Below, piece after piece: positions 36,929 through 46,528 of a DNA stretch of 64,000 bases. A model generated the notes under the pieces. The model was given only the letters and a program-made list of their open reading frames with translations, was not told the origin of the DNA and made no database searches. The stretch lies in the NCBI GenBank assembly GCA_947499095.1, contig CANMMR010000003.1, forward strand, positions 124,001 to 188,000. The letters are read 5' to 3'. The position numbers were made by a program, and so were the translations under genes. Position 1 is the stretch's first letter. Each line of letters begins with the position of its first letter. This DNA comes from an uncultured Erythrobacter sp. GTDB lineage: Bacteria; Pseudomonadota; Alphaproteobacteria; Sphingomonadales; Sphingomonadaceae.

Positions 36929-37446
36929 TCCTCGGTCAGATCGACCGGGGTGGCTGGCTGGATGGTGGATACCGCATGTTTATAGGCCAGCTGGACGTAA
37001 CCGTCACGCTCCAGCAGCATGCAGAACAGGTCGTAGGCCGCGATCTTGCCTTGCAGCATCACGCCATTGACAAGGAACATAGTCACCTGCGCTTCAGCCT
37101 GGCGTACTCGAGTGAGGAAAACGTCCTGCAGCAAACGCTGCTTGGCGCTTGAATTGGTGCTCGCAAACTGCTCCGCATCGACGGGTTGCGCTGGCATGAT
37201 CGTGCTGATCGCATGCTTGTAGACCAGCTGCGACTGCCCGTCGCGGCGAAGAAGAATCGAGAAATTGTCGAACCAGGTCACGATACCCTGAAGCTTGACC
37301 CCCTTTACGAGGAACATCGTGACCGGTGTCTTGTTCTTGCGCAGCAGGTTGAGGAAGGCATCCTGAAGATTGCCTTTGCGCTGTCCCCCGCTGTCGCTCG
37401 AAGGCTTTTCTGGGCGCGGACGCGCCGAGAGGGTTCGTTCGGACAT
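36907..37446 (-). CDS. hfq: RNA chaperone Hfq, tandem two-domain form
   Basis: A 179-residue protein holding two Hfq/Sm-like domains, at about residues 26-86 and 105-164, in place of the usual single domain of 70-100 residues. By hand alignment 34 of 60 positions are identical. Domain 1 keeps LQD, K51 (E. coli K31) and YKHAIST, and has a basic rim R-K-N-K. Domain 2 keeps LQD and YKHAVST but has Met at the K31 position, Leu at the Q41 position and R-Q-A-E at the rim. Both ends are polar and likely disordered. The start has GGAGAG at 37458-37453, 6 nt upstream; a TTG 24 nt earlier is less likely. Small-RNA pairing is the known role. Confidence 0.95.
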   Translation of the reverse strand: MSERTLSARPRPEKPSSDSGGQRKGNLQDAFLNLLRKNKTPVTMFLVKGVKLQGIVTWFDNFSILLRRDGQSQLVYKHAISTIMPAQPVDAEQFASTNSSAKQRLLQDVFLTRVRQAEAQVTMFLVNGVMLQGKIAAYDLFCMLLERDGYVQLAYKHAVSTIQPATPVDLTEEWDEDDS

Positions 37447-37611
37447 ATCTGTCTCTCCGTCGTTGGCCAACCCTCAGCGGGTCCGCAGTCTGGGGTGCCC
37501 ACCACCCCCGATAATGCGCGCACCGAGCCGCGCCCTGTCAATGTGGCCCTTCATACGCATTTTCGCAATCTTTGTATTATCTTCCGCGCGCGATCGCAGG
37601 ATTTGAGAAGG

Positions 37612-38997
37612 CTAGTCCTTGCCGGACGCCGGTTTCTTGTCCGCCATTCCTAGCAATTTGAGTTTCCGATGGAGGGCGGAGCGTTCCATGCCGATAAAGT
37701 TGGCGGTTTTGGAAATATTGCCGGAGAAGCGCCTGATCTGGATCGCCAGATATTCGCGCTCGAAATTCTCGCGCGCCTCGCGCAGCGGCGACCCCATCAG
37801 GGCTGCGACCCCGCCATTTCCGCCGAGCTTTCCGCCGAGAACTTCTTCGGGAAGCATTTCGGCTTCGATTTGTTCGAGCTGTTCGCGGGGGGTGAGGATG
37901 ACGGTGCGCTCGACGACATTGCGAAGCTGGCGGACATTGCCGGGCCAGTCGTAAGCCTGAAGCGCCGCCATCGCTTCTTCACTGATGGTCGGAGGACGGA
38001 TACCTTGTTCCGCCGCGTAATGGGTGAAGAATGTGTCTGACAGCGAGGGGATATCGTCGCGCCGCTCCGAGAGCGACGGCACCTCGACTGGAACGACATT
38101 CAACCGGTAGAACAGATCTTCGCGGAAGCGTTTCTCCGACATTTCCTTCTCGAGATCACGGGCCGTCGAGGAAACAACCCGCACATCAACACCGATCTGG
38201 CGCGTGCCACCTACCCTCACGAAGCTCTGTTCGGTCAGCACCCGAAGAATACGGGCTTGGGTCGAAAGCGGCATGTCCGCCACTTCGTCGAGATAGAGCG
38301 TCCCGCCATCGGCCATCTCGAGCAGTCCGGGTCGCACCAGCTTGCCGTCAGCTTCCTCCCCGAACAACTCCTCTTCGAACCGCTCAGGAGTTATGCGTGC
38401 CGAGTTCACGATGACGAACGCCTTGTCGGCGCGCGGGCTCCAACTGTGCAGCAAGCGCGCAGCCACCTCCTTTCCGGTACCGGCGGGACCGCTGATGAGT
38501 ACGCGGCTGCCCGTGCTGGCAACACGCTTAAGAGTGGCTCTCACGGCATTGATCGCCGCCGAATTCCCGTTGAACTCGCCGTTCTGGACCATCCCTTCGC
38601 GCAACCTGCTGTTCTCGCGACGCAGGCGTTCGGTTTCGGTCGCCCTCCCGACGAGGTGCAAAAGCCTTTCGGCTTCGAACGGTTTCTCGATGAAGTCGAC
38701 CGCCCCACGGCTCACTGCGCTTACTGCCGTATCGATATTGCCATGGCCGGAGAACACGATAACCGGCAGATCGGGTTCGCGCTTTTTAATCTCGTCCAGC
38801 ACTTCGAGGCCATCCATGGGGCTCCCGTGGAGCCAGACGTCTAGCAGGACTAGGCTGGGCCGGCGTTCGTCGACCTGCGTGAGCGCGCTGGAACTGTCGC
38901 CGGCAGTCCGGCACTCGTAGCCTTCGTCGCTCAGCACGCCGGCTACAAGATCGCGAATGTCGCGTTCGTCGTCGACGATCAGGATGTCTAACGCCAT
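37612..38997 (-). CDS. ntrX: Response regulator NtrX
   Basis: A 461-residue NtrC-family regulator. The receiver domain (1-120) has phospho-Asp53 in VLLDVW. The AAA+ domain has Walker A GPAGTGKE at 170-177 and Walker B GGTLYLDEVADMP. The sigma-54 contact loop GAFTGA is missing: the segment after ELFG reads EEADGKLVRPG. A Fis-type helix-turn-helix ends the protein (FSGNISKTANFIGMERSALHRKL). Paired with NtrY, it controls nitrogen and respiration genes in alphaproteobacteria. Without GAFTGA it is expected to act other than as a sigma-54 activator. Confidence 0.93.
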   Translation of the reverse strand: MALDILIVDDERDIRDLVAGVLSDEGYECRTAGDSSSALTQVDERRPSLVLLDVWLHGSPMDGLEVLDEIKKREPDLPVIVFSGHGNIDTAVSAVSRGAVDFIEKPFEAERLLHLVGRATETERLRRENSRLREGMVQNGEFNGNSAAINAVRATLKRVASTGSRVLISGPAGTGKEVAARLLHSWSPRADKAFVIVNSARITPERFEEELFGEEADGKLVRPGLLEMADGGTLYLDEVADMPLSTQARILRVLTEQSFVRVGGTRQIGVDVRVVSSTARDLEKEMSEKRFREDLFYRLNVVPVEVPSLSERRDDIPSLSDTFFTHYAAEQGIRPPTISEEAMAALQAYDWPGNVRQLRNVVERTVILTPREQLEQIEAEMLPEEVLGGKLGGNGGVAALMGSPLREARENFEREYLAIQIRRFSGNISKTANFIGMERSALHRKLKLLGMADKKPASGKD

Positions 38998-39020
38998 TGG
39001 CTGCTACCCTTTGCTTAATA

Positions 39021-41234
39021 TCATTGCGCGCCCTCTACGGGCGTCGTGAGGGGATCGCGCGCAAACCGCATCGCAACGCGCGTTCCGCCGCTGTAGAGCG
39101 AGGAGAAGGTCATCTCGCCGCCATGCTCCTCGACGATCTTGTTGACGATCGCTAGGCCAAGGCCGGTGCCCTTCTCGCGGTTCGTCACATACGGCTCGAG
39201 GATGCGATCACGGTCCTGCGGCAGACCGATGCCATTGTCCTCGATGGCGACGTGAAGCGCATCCTCGTCTTCTTCGACCACAACAACGATTTTGCCGCGA
39301 TAATCCGGCTCCGCATTCTGGGCCTTGGCCTCGGTCGCTTCATAGGCGTTCTTTAGAATATTGGTAATCGCCTGTCCGAATTGGTGGCGATCGCACTGGA
39401 TGCGGATCGGGCCTTCGCTGCCGGTAACAAGCGAATAATTCACTTCCTGATGGCCGACTTCTTGAAGAAAGAGCGACTGGCGTACGAGATCGAGCGCGTC
39501 CTCGGTTCGGAAGACGGGCTTGGGAAGCCGCGCGAAACTGGAAAATTCGTCGACCATTTTTCGCAGGCCACCGACCTGGCGAATGATTGTACTGGTGAGC
39601 TCGTCGAACAGCTCGCCATCATGCTCGATCTGCTTGCGATACCGGCGCTTCAGGCGCTCGGTAGCAAGCTGGATCGGGGTGAGCGGATTCTTGATCTCAT
39701 GTGCAATCCGCCGCGCGACATCGGACCACGCAGCCTGCCGCTGGTCGAGCAGTTGCCGGGTGATATCCTCGAAGGTTATGACGTGCCCTTCGGCCTCTTC
39801 GCCAATTTTCACCGCCAGCGTCAGCAGTTCACCGCGACGCGAGTGGCTGACCACGCCCTGAGCAAGGCCTGCCTCCACCATAACTGCTATTTGAGGAGCC
39901 AGCTCACGTAATGTGGCGGGGCGCGGCCGCTCCACTGCGTCTTCCATCAGCATGGCCTGCGCCGGTGCGTTCATGAGCAAGACGTTCATTTTTCGATCGA
40001 CGGAAATGACGCCCGCACTCACGGACTCGAGCACCGCTTCAATGAAGTTGCGCCGTTCTTCCAGCTCATCGTTGGCAGCGAGAAGCGCATCGGTCTGCTT
40101 TTCCAATTGCGCCGTCATCCGGTTGAATGCCCGGTTGAGGAGCCCTATCTCGTCGGCTCCGGTACGGCCCTCCACGCGAAGTGCGAAATTGCCCGCGCCA
40201 ACCTTGCGAGCCGCTGCGATGAGATCGGTAAGCGGTTCGACCTGCCTGTCTGCAAAACGCAGCGCGAACCAGACCGCCAGCCCCACCAGCGCGAGGCTGA
40301 CAAAGAAGAGCGCCAGGTTGAACCTCAGCTGGAGGGCCCGGGCGCGCCGGGTCAGCTCTTCATAGGCAGTCGAAATCGACCGGGCGCTCTCCCAGCTCCG
40401 GAAGCTGGTCGCCTCGGCATTGCGCGCGGTGTAGAGGTAGATGCCGGCTTGCTGATCGATCGGAGCGACCGCTTCGATCCGTTCGGGCGTGCCGCGAACG
40501 ACGACCTGTTCGCCGCCACGGATCTCGCCGAGCGTCTCCTCCGCGAAAGGTACGGGATTGCTTTCTTCGGACAGGCCGTAGGCGACGGCTGTGCGCATCG
40601 ATGCATCCGGCAACGCCTGCAGGATCGCGCTTTCGATTACGTCGCGCGGTTGCGCCTGGAATTGGTAGACCAGCGCGAAATTGGGATCGGTCACCGGAAC
40701 CCGTTCGAGGATCGAGCGCATGTCCATCGCCATGGAAATGGTCTCGTTGGCGAGATCGAGCTGGTTCTCTTCGTAATAGCTTTCGGCCAGCTGGTTGGCA
40801 TTCTCCATGAGGCCGCGAGAGTTGTCAGAGAACCAGAAATCCACGCCCGACTGGAACAGAAATGCCGCGAAGCCTGCCACCAACAATGTCGGGACCGCTG
40901 CGATCATTGAGAAGAAAAAGACAAGACGAACGTGAAGCCGCGCGGTGCTTCCTGCGGCGCGGCGCAGGGCCAGACGTCGCCCTGCCAGCACCAACAACGC
41001 CATCGCCGGGATAAGCGTGCCGATGAGCAGCCCGGCAACCTGTCGACTGGGCAACAGTTGTCCATTCGGCGGAGCGGTAGTGAAAGTCGCCCACGTACTC
41101 GCAACCATGACGAGGAATGCGACCGCGAAGAATATTTCGAGATAGCCGACGAGATTGGCCCTGCGCGACGTCACGACGAACCTGCGCCACCATCTCGGCG
41201 TAGTATTGGGAGGGACTGAAGCGGCGCTCGCCAT
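39021..41234 (-). CDS. ntrY: Sensor histidine kinase NtrY
   Basis: A 737-residue inner-membrane kinase. Hydrophobic segments at about 25-45, 60-80, 100-125 and 300-320 bracket a periplasmic region. A HAMP domain follows, then a PAS-like region, the HisKA box with phosphorylated His in [17 protein letters not shown], and the HATPase with N, G1 and G2 boxes (IEDNGIGLP, REKGTGLGLAIV). I chose the ATG at 41234 after the end of ntrC; a longer in-frame start would overlap ntrC. Its partner NtrX follows after 23 nt. Confidence 0.92.
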   Translation of the reverse strand: MASAASVPPNTTPRWWRRFVVTSRRANLVGYLEIFFAVAFLVMVASTWATFTTAPPNGQLLPSRQVAGLLIGTLIPAMALLVLAGRRLALRRAAGSTARLHVRLVFFFSMIAAVPTLLVAGFAAFLFQSGVDFWFSDNSRGLMENANQLAESYYEENQLDLANETISMAMDMRSILERVPVTDPNFALVYQFQAQPRDVIESAILQALPDASMRTAVAYGLSEESNPVPFAEETLGEIRGGEQVVVRGTPERIEAVAPIDQQAGIYLYTARNAEATSFRSWESARSISTAYEELTRRARALQLRFNLALFFVSLALVGLAVWFALRFADRQVEPLTDLIAAARKVGAGNFALRVEGRTGADEIGLLNRAFNRMTAQLEKQTDALLAANDELEERRNFIEAVLESVSAGVISVDRKMNVLLMNAPAQAMLMEDAVERPRPATLRELAPQIAVMVEAGLAQGVVSHSRRGELLTLAVKIGEEAEGHVITFEDITRQLLDQRQAAWSDVARRIAHEIKNPLTPIQLATERLKRRYRKQIEHDGELFDELTSTIIRQVGGLRKMVDEFSSFARLPKPVFRTEDALDLVRQSLFLQEVGHQEVNYSLVTGSEGPIRIQCDRHQFGQAITNILKNAYEATEAKAQNAEPDYRGKIVVVVEEDEDALHVAIEDNGIGLPQDRDRILEPYVTNREKGTGLGLAIVNKIVEEHGGEMTFSSLYSGGTRVAMRFARDPLTTPVEGAQ

Positions 41235-41295
41235 AGTGGCAGTCTTACAACAGCGCTGTTGCAGGACTGCAAGTACAAATTCGACAAAGCGGCGG

Positions 41296-42708
41296 CTAGC
41301 GGCGGCGCGTGAAATCCTCGGGCGCAATATCGAGTTCGCTAAGCCGCTTGCGCAGGGTGTTGCGATTGATCCCGAGCAACTGCGCGGCGCGCAACTGATT
41401 GCCCTCGGTCAACCGCAGCGCGTGCTCGAACAGCGGCTTCTCGAATGACGTCAGAACGGCGTGGTAGAGCGTGCCATGGGATTGCCCGTTCTCCGCCAAC
41501 CACTCGTCTATCGCTGCGCCGAAACCAGAGCCGATTGCGTGCTGCCCCGTCGTACTCTCGGCTCCGACGGTGTCCGCGATGCTATCGGCATCGATGACGT
41601 CGTCACGCGCGAGCAGGGCCAGACGAAAGACAACATTGCGGAGTTCGCGCACATTACCGGGCCAGCGCCGAGCCGCCAGCGCAGCTATGGCGTCATCGCT
41701 CACCTGCCGTCGCGGTAACCCCTCGCTGGCTGCCTGACCCAGAAAGTGTCTCACGAGGGCACCGATATCTTCGTGCCGCTCTCTCAGGGGAGGGAGCGGA
41801 ATCGGCACGACATTGAGGCGGTAAAACAGATCCTCTCGGAATCGGCCGTCCTCGATCATGGGTGCCAAGTCCCGATTGGTCGCAGCAATTATGCGCACGT
41901 CGACACCGATTTCCTGCCGCCCACCGACCCGTCGGATGCGTCCCGATTGCAAGGCGCGCAGCAGCCGGGTCTGCGCATCAGGCGGCATGTCGCCGATTTC
42001 ATCGAGGAACAGCGTGCCGCCATTCGCTTGCTCGAATTTGCCGATCTGCTGGCTGACTGCCCCGGTGAAGGCGCCGCGTTCGTGACCGAACAATTCGCTT
42101 TCGAGCAGGTCGTGTGGGATCGCCGCCATATTGACCGCGACGAAAGGCCCGGTCTTGCGCGCGCCAAGCTGGTGAATGGCTTCCGCGACCAGTTCCTTGC
42201 CGGTGCCGCTCTCGCCGGTGACCAGCACAGTCAGATCGTTACGCAAAACGCGTGTGATCATGCGGAACACGCCCTGCATCGCAGGGCTGCGGCCGATGAG
42301 CGGTAGCGCGCTGTCGTCCTCGTCCCCTGCCGCACTGACCGATGGCCGGTTGGCAACGGCCTGGCGCACGGCCTGGGTCAGTTCGTCGAGATCGAACGGC
42401 TTGGGGAAATACTCGAACGCGTGGCTGTCGCTTGCACGCACGGCGGTATCGAGCGTGTTCTGCGCCGAAAGGACGATGACCGGCATGTCCGGAGCCACAT
42501 TGCGAACGTGGTCGATCGACGCCAACCCGTCGCCGTCTTCCAGCATGACGTCGGTCAGCATGACGTCGAACCGCCTCTCCCCGACAAGTTCGTCCCGCCT
42601 GGCGATACTTTCGCAGGGTGTGACGTCATAGCCCTCTTCCCGCAGAGCCTCCCTGATAACTGTTGCGATGGCGCGGTCGTCTTCGACCAGTAGAACCGTG
42701 TGGCCCAT
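41296..42708 (-). CDS. ntrC: Nitrogen regulator NtrC
   Basis: A 470-residue sigma-54 activator. The receiver holds phospho-Asp53 in MLTDVML. The AAA+ domain has Walker A GESGTGKE at 165-172, an intact GAFTGA loop at 212-217 and Walker B GGTLFLDEIGDMP. The C-terminal Fis-like helix-turn-helix (EGNQLRAAQLLGINRNTLRKRL) binds enhancers. It lies 9 nt after ntrB, which phosphorylates it under nitrogen limitation. Confidence 0.96.
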   Translation of the reverse strand: MGHTVLLVEDDRAIATVIREALREEGYDVTPCESIARRDELVGERRFDVMLTDVMLEDGDGLASIDHVRNVAPDMPVIVLSAQNTLDTAVRASDSHAFEYFPKPFDLDELTQAVRQAVANRPSVSAAGDEDDSALPLIGRSPAMQGVFRMITRVLRNDLTVLVTGESGTGKELVAEAIHQLGARKTGPFVAVNMAAIPHDLLESELFGHERGAFTGAVSQQIGKFEQANGGTLFLDEIGDMPPDAQTRLLRALQSGRIRRVGGRQEIGVDVRIIAATNRDLAPMIEDGRFREDLFYRLNVVPIPLPPLRERHEDIGALVRHFLGQAASEGLPRRQVSDDAIAALAARRWPGNVRELRNVVFRLALLARDDVIDADSIADTVGAESTTGQHAIGSGFGAAIDEWLAENGQSHGTLYHAVLTSFEKPLFEHALRLTEGNQLRAAQLLGINRNTLRKRLSELDIAPEDFTRRR

Positions 42709-42717
42709 GATGTCCCT

Positions 42718-43779
42718 TTAACCCGCTACCGGCAGATTGATGCGAAAATGGGTCAGCCCGTTGCGCTCGTCGCGCTCGTGGCCGATGCGCCCACCCATGT
42801 CGCGAATGAGTTTCCGCACGAGTGCGAGGCCCAGCCCCTGCCCCTGCGGCTTGCTCGAAACGAATGGCTCGAACACGTGATCGCGGATCGCCTCGTCAAT
42901 CCCTTCGCCCGCATCGGTCACCGTTATCTCAATTGGCAAACGCGTCGCTTTGCCGAGGCGGATCGCGCTGAAAACCAGGCCGCTCACGAACCGCGTGCGC
43001 ACGGTGACCTGTGGAACATCCAGTTTGGCGCTCGCATCGCAGGCATTAGCGATGAGATTGATCAGAACCTGTTCGAGCGCGGCCTGGTCGGCCGCAACCG
43101 GGGGCAGCGACGGGTCGAATTCCTCGATCAACTCGCAATTTCCGGGCCGTCCGGCGCGAACCGTCGCCATCGCATTGCGGATCGCCTCGTGCAGGTTGCA
43201 GTCGCTCATGACGACGACGGGCTTGCTGCCGAGCTGCTGCATACGGTCGATCAGCTCGGCGATGCGGTCCACTTCTCCCAGGATCATGCGGGCGAGTGGC
43301 TTGTCCTTCCCCTCGACCCGCCGCGCCAGCAGCTGGCTGGCACCGCGGATAGCGGACAGCGGGTTTTTGATTTCATGCGCCAGCACGGCCGGAGCGCGAA
43401 GTTCCATGCGCTCGTCGTCTGCAGCGCGCGTATCGCCCTGCCCGACATCGGAAAGCGTCAACACACGCCATCCCGGATGGTTGTGCAGCGGGGAGCTGGT
43501 AAGATTGATCCGCCGGTCGCGGTATTTTGTGGCGAAGGACACACCGCGAGCGATCATCTGAACATCGGACCGGTCGAGGCTAGAGCGAACGCGTTGATCC
43601 GCGAGATCTATAACGTCGGTCAGCCGTTTGCCCATCAGGCGCTGCGCGCTGGAATCGAGCATATCTTCCGCCGCAGCATTCGCTTCGACGATCGTGCCGT
43701 TGGCATCGATCAACAGTACGGCGAAGAAGAGGCCTGCAATTTGCGCCGCTGCATCGGGAGCGGGCGAGGCTCCGCTCAC
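42718..43779 (-). CDS. ntrB: Nitrogen sensor histidine kinase NtrB
   Basis: A 353-residue soluble kinase/phosphatase. A PAS domain (about 10-110) is followed by the HisKA box [18 protein letters not shown] with the phosphorylated His. The HATPase has NACDAS, DAGEGI and GQGLGLALV. No membrane segment, as expected for NtrB, which senses nitrogen through PII. Its start overlaps the dusB stop by 4 nt, the classical nifR3-ntrB-ntrC order. Confidence 0.95.
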   Translation of the reverse strand: MSGASPAPDAAAQIAGLFFAVLLIDANGTIVEANAAAEDMLDSSAQRLMGKRLTDVIDLADQRVRSSLDRSDVQMIARGVSFATKYRDRRINLTSSPLHNHPGWRVLTLSDVGQGDTRAADDERMELRAPAVLAHEIKNPLSAIRGASQLLARRVEGKDKPLARMILGEVDRIAELIDRMQQLGSKPVVVMSDCNLHEAIRNAMATVRAGRPGNCELIEEFDPSLPPVAADQAALEQVLINLIANACDASAKLDVPQVTVRTRFVSGLVFSAIRLGKATRLPIEITVTDAGEGIDEAIRDHVFEPFVSSKPQGQGLGLALVRKLIRDMGGRIGHERDERNGLTHFRINLPVAG

Positions 43780-44795
43780 GCGGCCTGCTGCCGGCGGAAC
43801 GGCTCGTAAAACCGCTCGAGTTCGCCAAGCACTTGCGCGGGATCATCCACGAAGTTCACGTGGTTTCTGAACTCTGCTGAACCGCGCAATCCCTTGGTGT
43901 ACCAGCCAAGATGCTTGCGGGCGATCTTCACTCCGGTGGTCGGCGTGTAGTGGTCGAGCATCATCCGGTAGTGCTCGGTGACCACGGCATATTGCTCGTC
44001 CATATCCGGATCGGCAAGAATTTCGCCGGTGCGCCACCAGTGCATCACCTGCGCCAGTAGCCAAGGCTTCCCGTAAGCGCCGCGCCCGATCATCAGCCCG
44101 TCCGCGCCGGACTGTTCAAGCGCTTTGGCAGCATCCTCTATCCAGCAGATGTCGCCGTTGACGATGACGGGAATATCGACCGCGTCCTTCACCTTACGGA
44201 CGAAGGCCCAGTCGGCGCTGCCCCTGTACATCTGATTGCGCGTGCGGCCGTGGACGGTAATCATCTTGACGCCGAGGTCTTGCGCGATTTTCGCCAGTTC
44301 GGGCGCGTTGAGGTCAGAATGATCCCAGCCCATCCGCATTTTCACCGTCACCGGCACATCGACCGCCTCGACCGTCGCTTTCATCAGCCGCGTGGCCAGT
44401 TCGACCTCGCGCATGAGCGCCGAGCCGGCGAGCTGCCCCACAACTTTGCGCACAGGGCAGCCGAAGTTGATGTCGATAATCGCCGCGCCATTGCCTTCCT
44501 GCAATTTTGCAGCCTCTGCCATGCTATGGGGATCGCAGCCGACGAGCTGCATGGACACGGGTTCCTCGATCGGGTCCCACTCGGCCTTTTGCACGCTGAT
44601 GCGCGTTTCGCGGATTGCGGCCTCGCTGGCGATCATCTCGGTCACATTGAGGCCGGACCCGTAGCGGCGCACGAGGCGGCGGAACGGCAGGTCCGTCACC
44701 CCCGTCATCGGCGCCAGCACCACGGGCGTGTCGATGGCTACCGGCCCGACATGGATCGGCTTCGGCGGGACCGGAGGGAGGGGAAGTGCGCTCAT
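43776..44795 (-). CDS. dusB: tRNA-dihydrouridine synthase (NifR3/DusB type)
   Basis: A 339-residue FMN-dependent TIM-barrel enzyme that reduces uridine in the tRNA D-loop. Conserved motifs are [25 protein letters not shown] with the catalytic Cys, [25 protein letters not shown] and [14 protein letters not shown]. First gene of the ntr operon; a divergent gap of 76 nt separates it from ispDF and probably holds the operon promoter. Confidence 0.95.
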   Translation of the reverse strand: MSALPLPPVPPKPIHVGPVAIDTPVVLAPMTGVTDLPFRRLVRRYGSGLNVTEMIASEAAIRETRISVQKAEWDPIEEPVSMQLVGCDPHSMAEAAKLQEGNGAAIIDINFGCPVRKVVGQLAGSALMREVELATRLMKATVEAVDVPVTVKMRMGWDHSDLNAPELAKIAQDLGVKMITVHGRTRNQMYRGSADWAFVRKVKDAVDIPVIVNGDICWIEDAAKALEQSGADGLMIGRGAYGKPWLLAQVMHWWRTGEILADPDMDEQYAVVTEHYRMMLDHYTPTTGVKIARKHLGWYTKGLRGSAEFRNHVNFVDDPAQVLGELERFYEPFRRQQAA

Positions 44796-44871
44796 GCTGG
44801 TGCGTGCCTAAATATTGGGCAGCCACATAGTGCGTTGCAGCACAAACGGCAAGCCGCTAGCGGGCGGGGTC

Positions 44872-46014
44872 ATGAGCGAAGCCCGCCCCCTCCCCCCGTT
44901 CGCCGCGATCGTGGTCGCTGCGGGCAAGGGCCTGCGCGCAGGACAGCCGCTGCCCAAGCAGTTCGCGCGGTGGCGAGGCAAGCCCGTCGTCAGGCATTCG
45001 GTCGAGAGCCTGCTCGGTGCCGGAGCAAGCCCGCTGGTCGTCGTGGTGCCGGAGAACGCCGAGGACGCTGTGGAAGAGGCACTCGCTGGCTTGTCCGGAT
45101 ACGAGGCCGTCACGGGCGGCGACACCCGCCAGCAGTCCGTGGCGAAGGGTCTGGAAGCCGTCGGGAGCGCGGATCGTGTGCTTATCCACGACGCCGCCCG
45201 CCCCGACCTCCCCCGCGCAGTCATCGAGCGGGTCCTGAATGCGCTGACCGACCATCCAGGGGCCATCCCGGCTCTTCCTGTGGCGGACAGTCTCGCGCAA
45301 GACTCAGATGGCGTAATGACCGGCTCTGCTCCGCGCGAACAACTCCGCCGGGTCCAGACGCCGCAAGCCTTTCGCTTCGCGGATATTTTCGCCGCACACC
45401 GCACCTGGACCGGCGCCCCCGATGCCGGCGACGACGCGCAGGTATTGCGCGCGGCAGGCGGCACCGTTGCGCTTGTCCCCGGCGACGAGCGCCTCGCCAA
45501 ACTGACCTATGCGGAGGATTTCGTGAGCGACCAGCCAGCCATACGCACGGGAATGGGCTTCGACGTGCATAAACTCGCTGCTGGAGAAGAACTCTGGCTC
45601 GGCGGTGTAAGGATCGAGCACGACAAGGGGCTGGCAGGCCACAGCGATGCGGACGTCGCGCTGCATTCGATCGTGGACGCCCTGCTTGGCGCAATCGGCG
45701 ATGGCGATATCGGCACGCATTTTCCTCCCAGCGACCCGCAGTGGAAAGGCGCGAGCAGCGATCGATTCCTTGCCCATGCGGCAAAATTGGTGAGCGAAGC
45801 CGGTTACAGCGTCGGGAATGTCGACCTCACCATCATATGCGAGGAGCCTAAGATCGGTCCGCATCGGCCCGCCATGCGACAACGCATCGCCGAATTGCTG
45901 GGCGTTGACATCGATCGCATATCGGTGAAGGCGACCACCACCGAGCGGCTGGGCTTCACCGGTCGCGGCGAAGGCATCGCCGCCCAGGCGATTGCCACAG
46001 TGATCCGCAACTGA
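44872..46014 (+). CDS. ispDF: Bifunctional IspD/IspF isoprenoid enzyme
   Basis: A 380-residue fusion of two MEP-pathway enzymes. IspD (about 1-220) is the cytidylyltransferase: AAIVVAAGKGLRAGQPLPKQF, then VLIHDAARP and LRRVQTPQAF. IspF (about 222-380) is the cyclodiphosphate synthase: RTGMGFDVHKL with metal ligands, GHSDADVALHS and KATTTERLGFTGRGEG. The fused form is common in alphaproteobacteria. The start at 44872 precedes the IspD fold directly. Confidence 0.96.
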   Translation: MSEARPLPPFAAIVVAAGKGLRAGQPLPKQFARWRGKPVVRHSVESLLGAGASPLVVVVPENAEDAVEEALAGLSGYEAVTGGDTRQQSVAKGLEAVGSADRVLIHDAARPDLPRAVIERVLNALTDHPGAIPALPVADSLAQDSDGVMTGSAPREQLRRVQTPQAFRFADIFAAHRTWTGAPDAGDDAQVLRAAGGTVALVPGDERLAKLTYAEDFVSDQPAIRTGMGFDVHKLAAGEELWLGGVRIEHDKGLAGHSDADVALHSIVDALLGAIGDGDIGTHFPPSDPQWKGASSDRFLAHAAKLVSEAGYSVGNVDLTIICEEPKIGPHRPAMRQRIAELLGVDIDRISVKATTTERLGFTGRGEGIAAQAIATVIRN

Positions 46015-46024
46015 CGGAGGCAAT

Positions 46025-46528
46025 ATGGAGCAAGGCGCTCTCCTGCCCGAGGATATCGACGATCTTGCCAGGCGCGTGGTCGAGGAAAACCGCGCGAGCG
46101 GCCGCAAGGTCGTGCTCGCGGAAAGCTGCACCGGCGGCCTGGTTGCGGCAGCACTTACCGAAATTCCCGGTTCGTCCGCAGTTCTCGATCGCGGTTTCGT
46201 GACCTATTCCAACGAGGCCAAGATGGAGAGCCTCGGCGTGCCGCTCGACATCATCGAAACCTTCGGCGCCGTTTCGATCGCCTGCGTCTGGGCGATGGCC
46301 AAGGGTGCATTGCAGAACAGCAGTGCCGATGTCGCCGTTGCGATCAGTGGCGTGGCCGGCCCCGATGGCGGGACGACATTGAAGCCGGTCGGAACGGTAG
46401 TTTTCGCGCGGGTGGTTCGGGGCCAGGAAGGCGAGCCTGACGGCGAGCTCAAGCGCTTCGAACCCACCTCACGCGCCGATATCCGCCGTCAGGCGACGGT
46501 CTGCGCGCTCGAATTGCTGTTGCCGTAG
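46025..46528 (+). CDS. pncC: CinA-type nicotinamide-nucleotide amidohydrolase
   Basis: A 167-residue stand-alone CinA C-terminal domain. The signature VVLAESCTGGLVAAALTEIPGSS near residue 27 carries the catalytic Ser. GVAGPDGGTTLKPVGTVVFA is the second conserved part. The family deamidates NMN to nicotinate mononucleotide in NAD salvage. It starts 10 nt after ispDF with GGAGGC as ribosome site. Its last 40 nt overlap the convergent Coq10-like gene. Confidence 0.88.
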   Translation: MEQGALLPEDIDDLARRVVEENRASGRKVVLAESCTGGLVAAALTEIPGSSAVLDRGFVTYSNEAKMESLGVPLDIIETFGAVSIACVWAMAKGALQNSSADVAVAISGVAGPDGGTTLKPVGTVVFARVVRGQEGEPDGELKRFEPTSRADIRRQATVCALELLLP

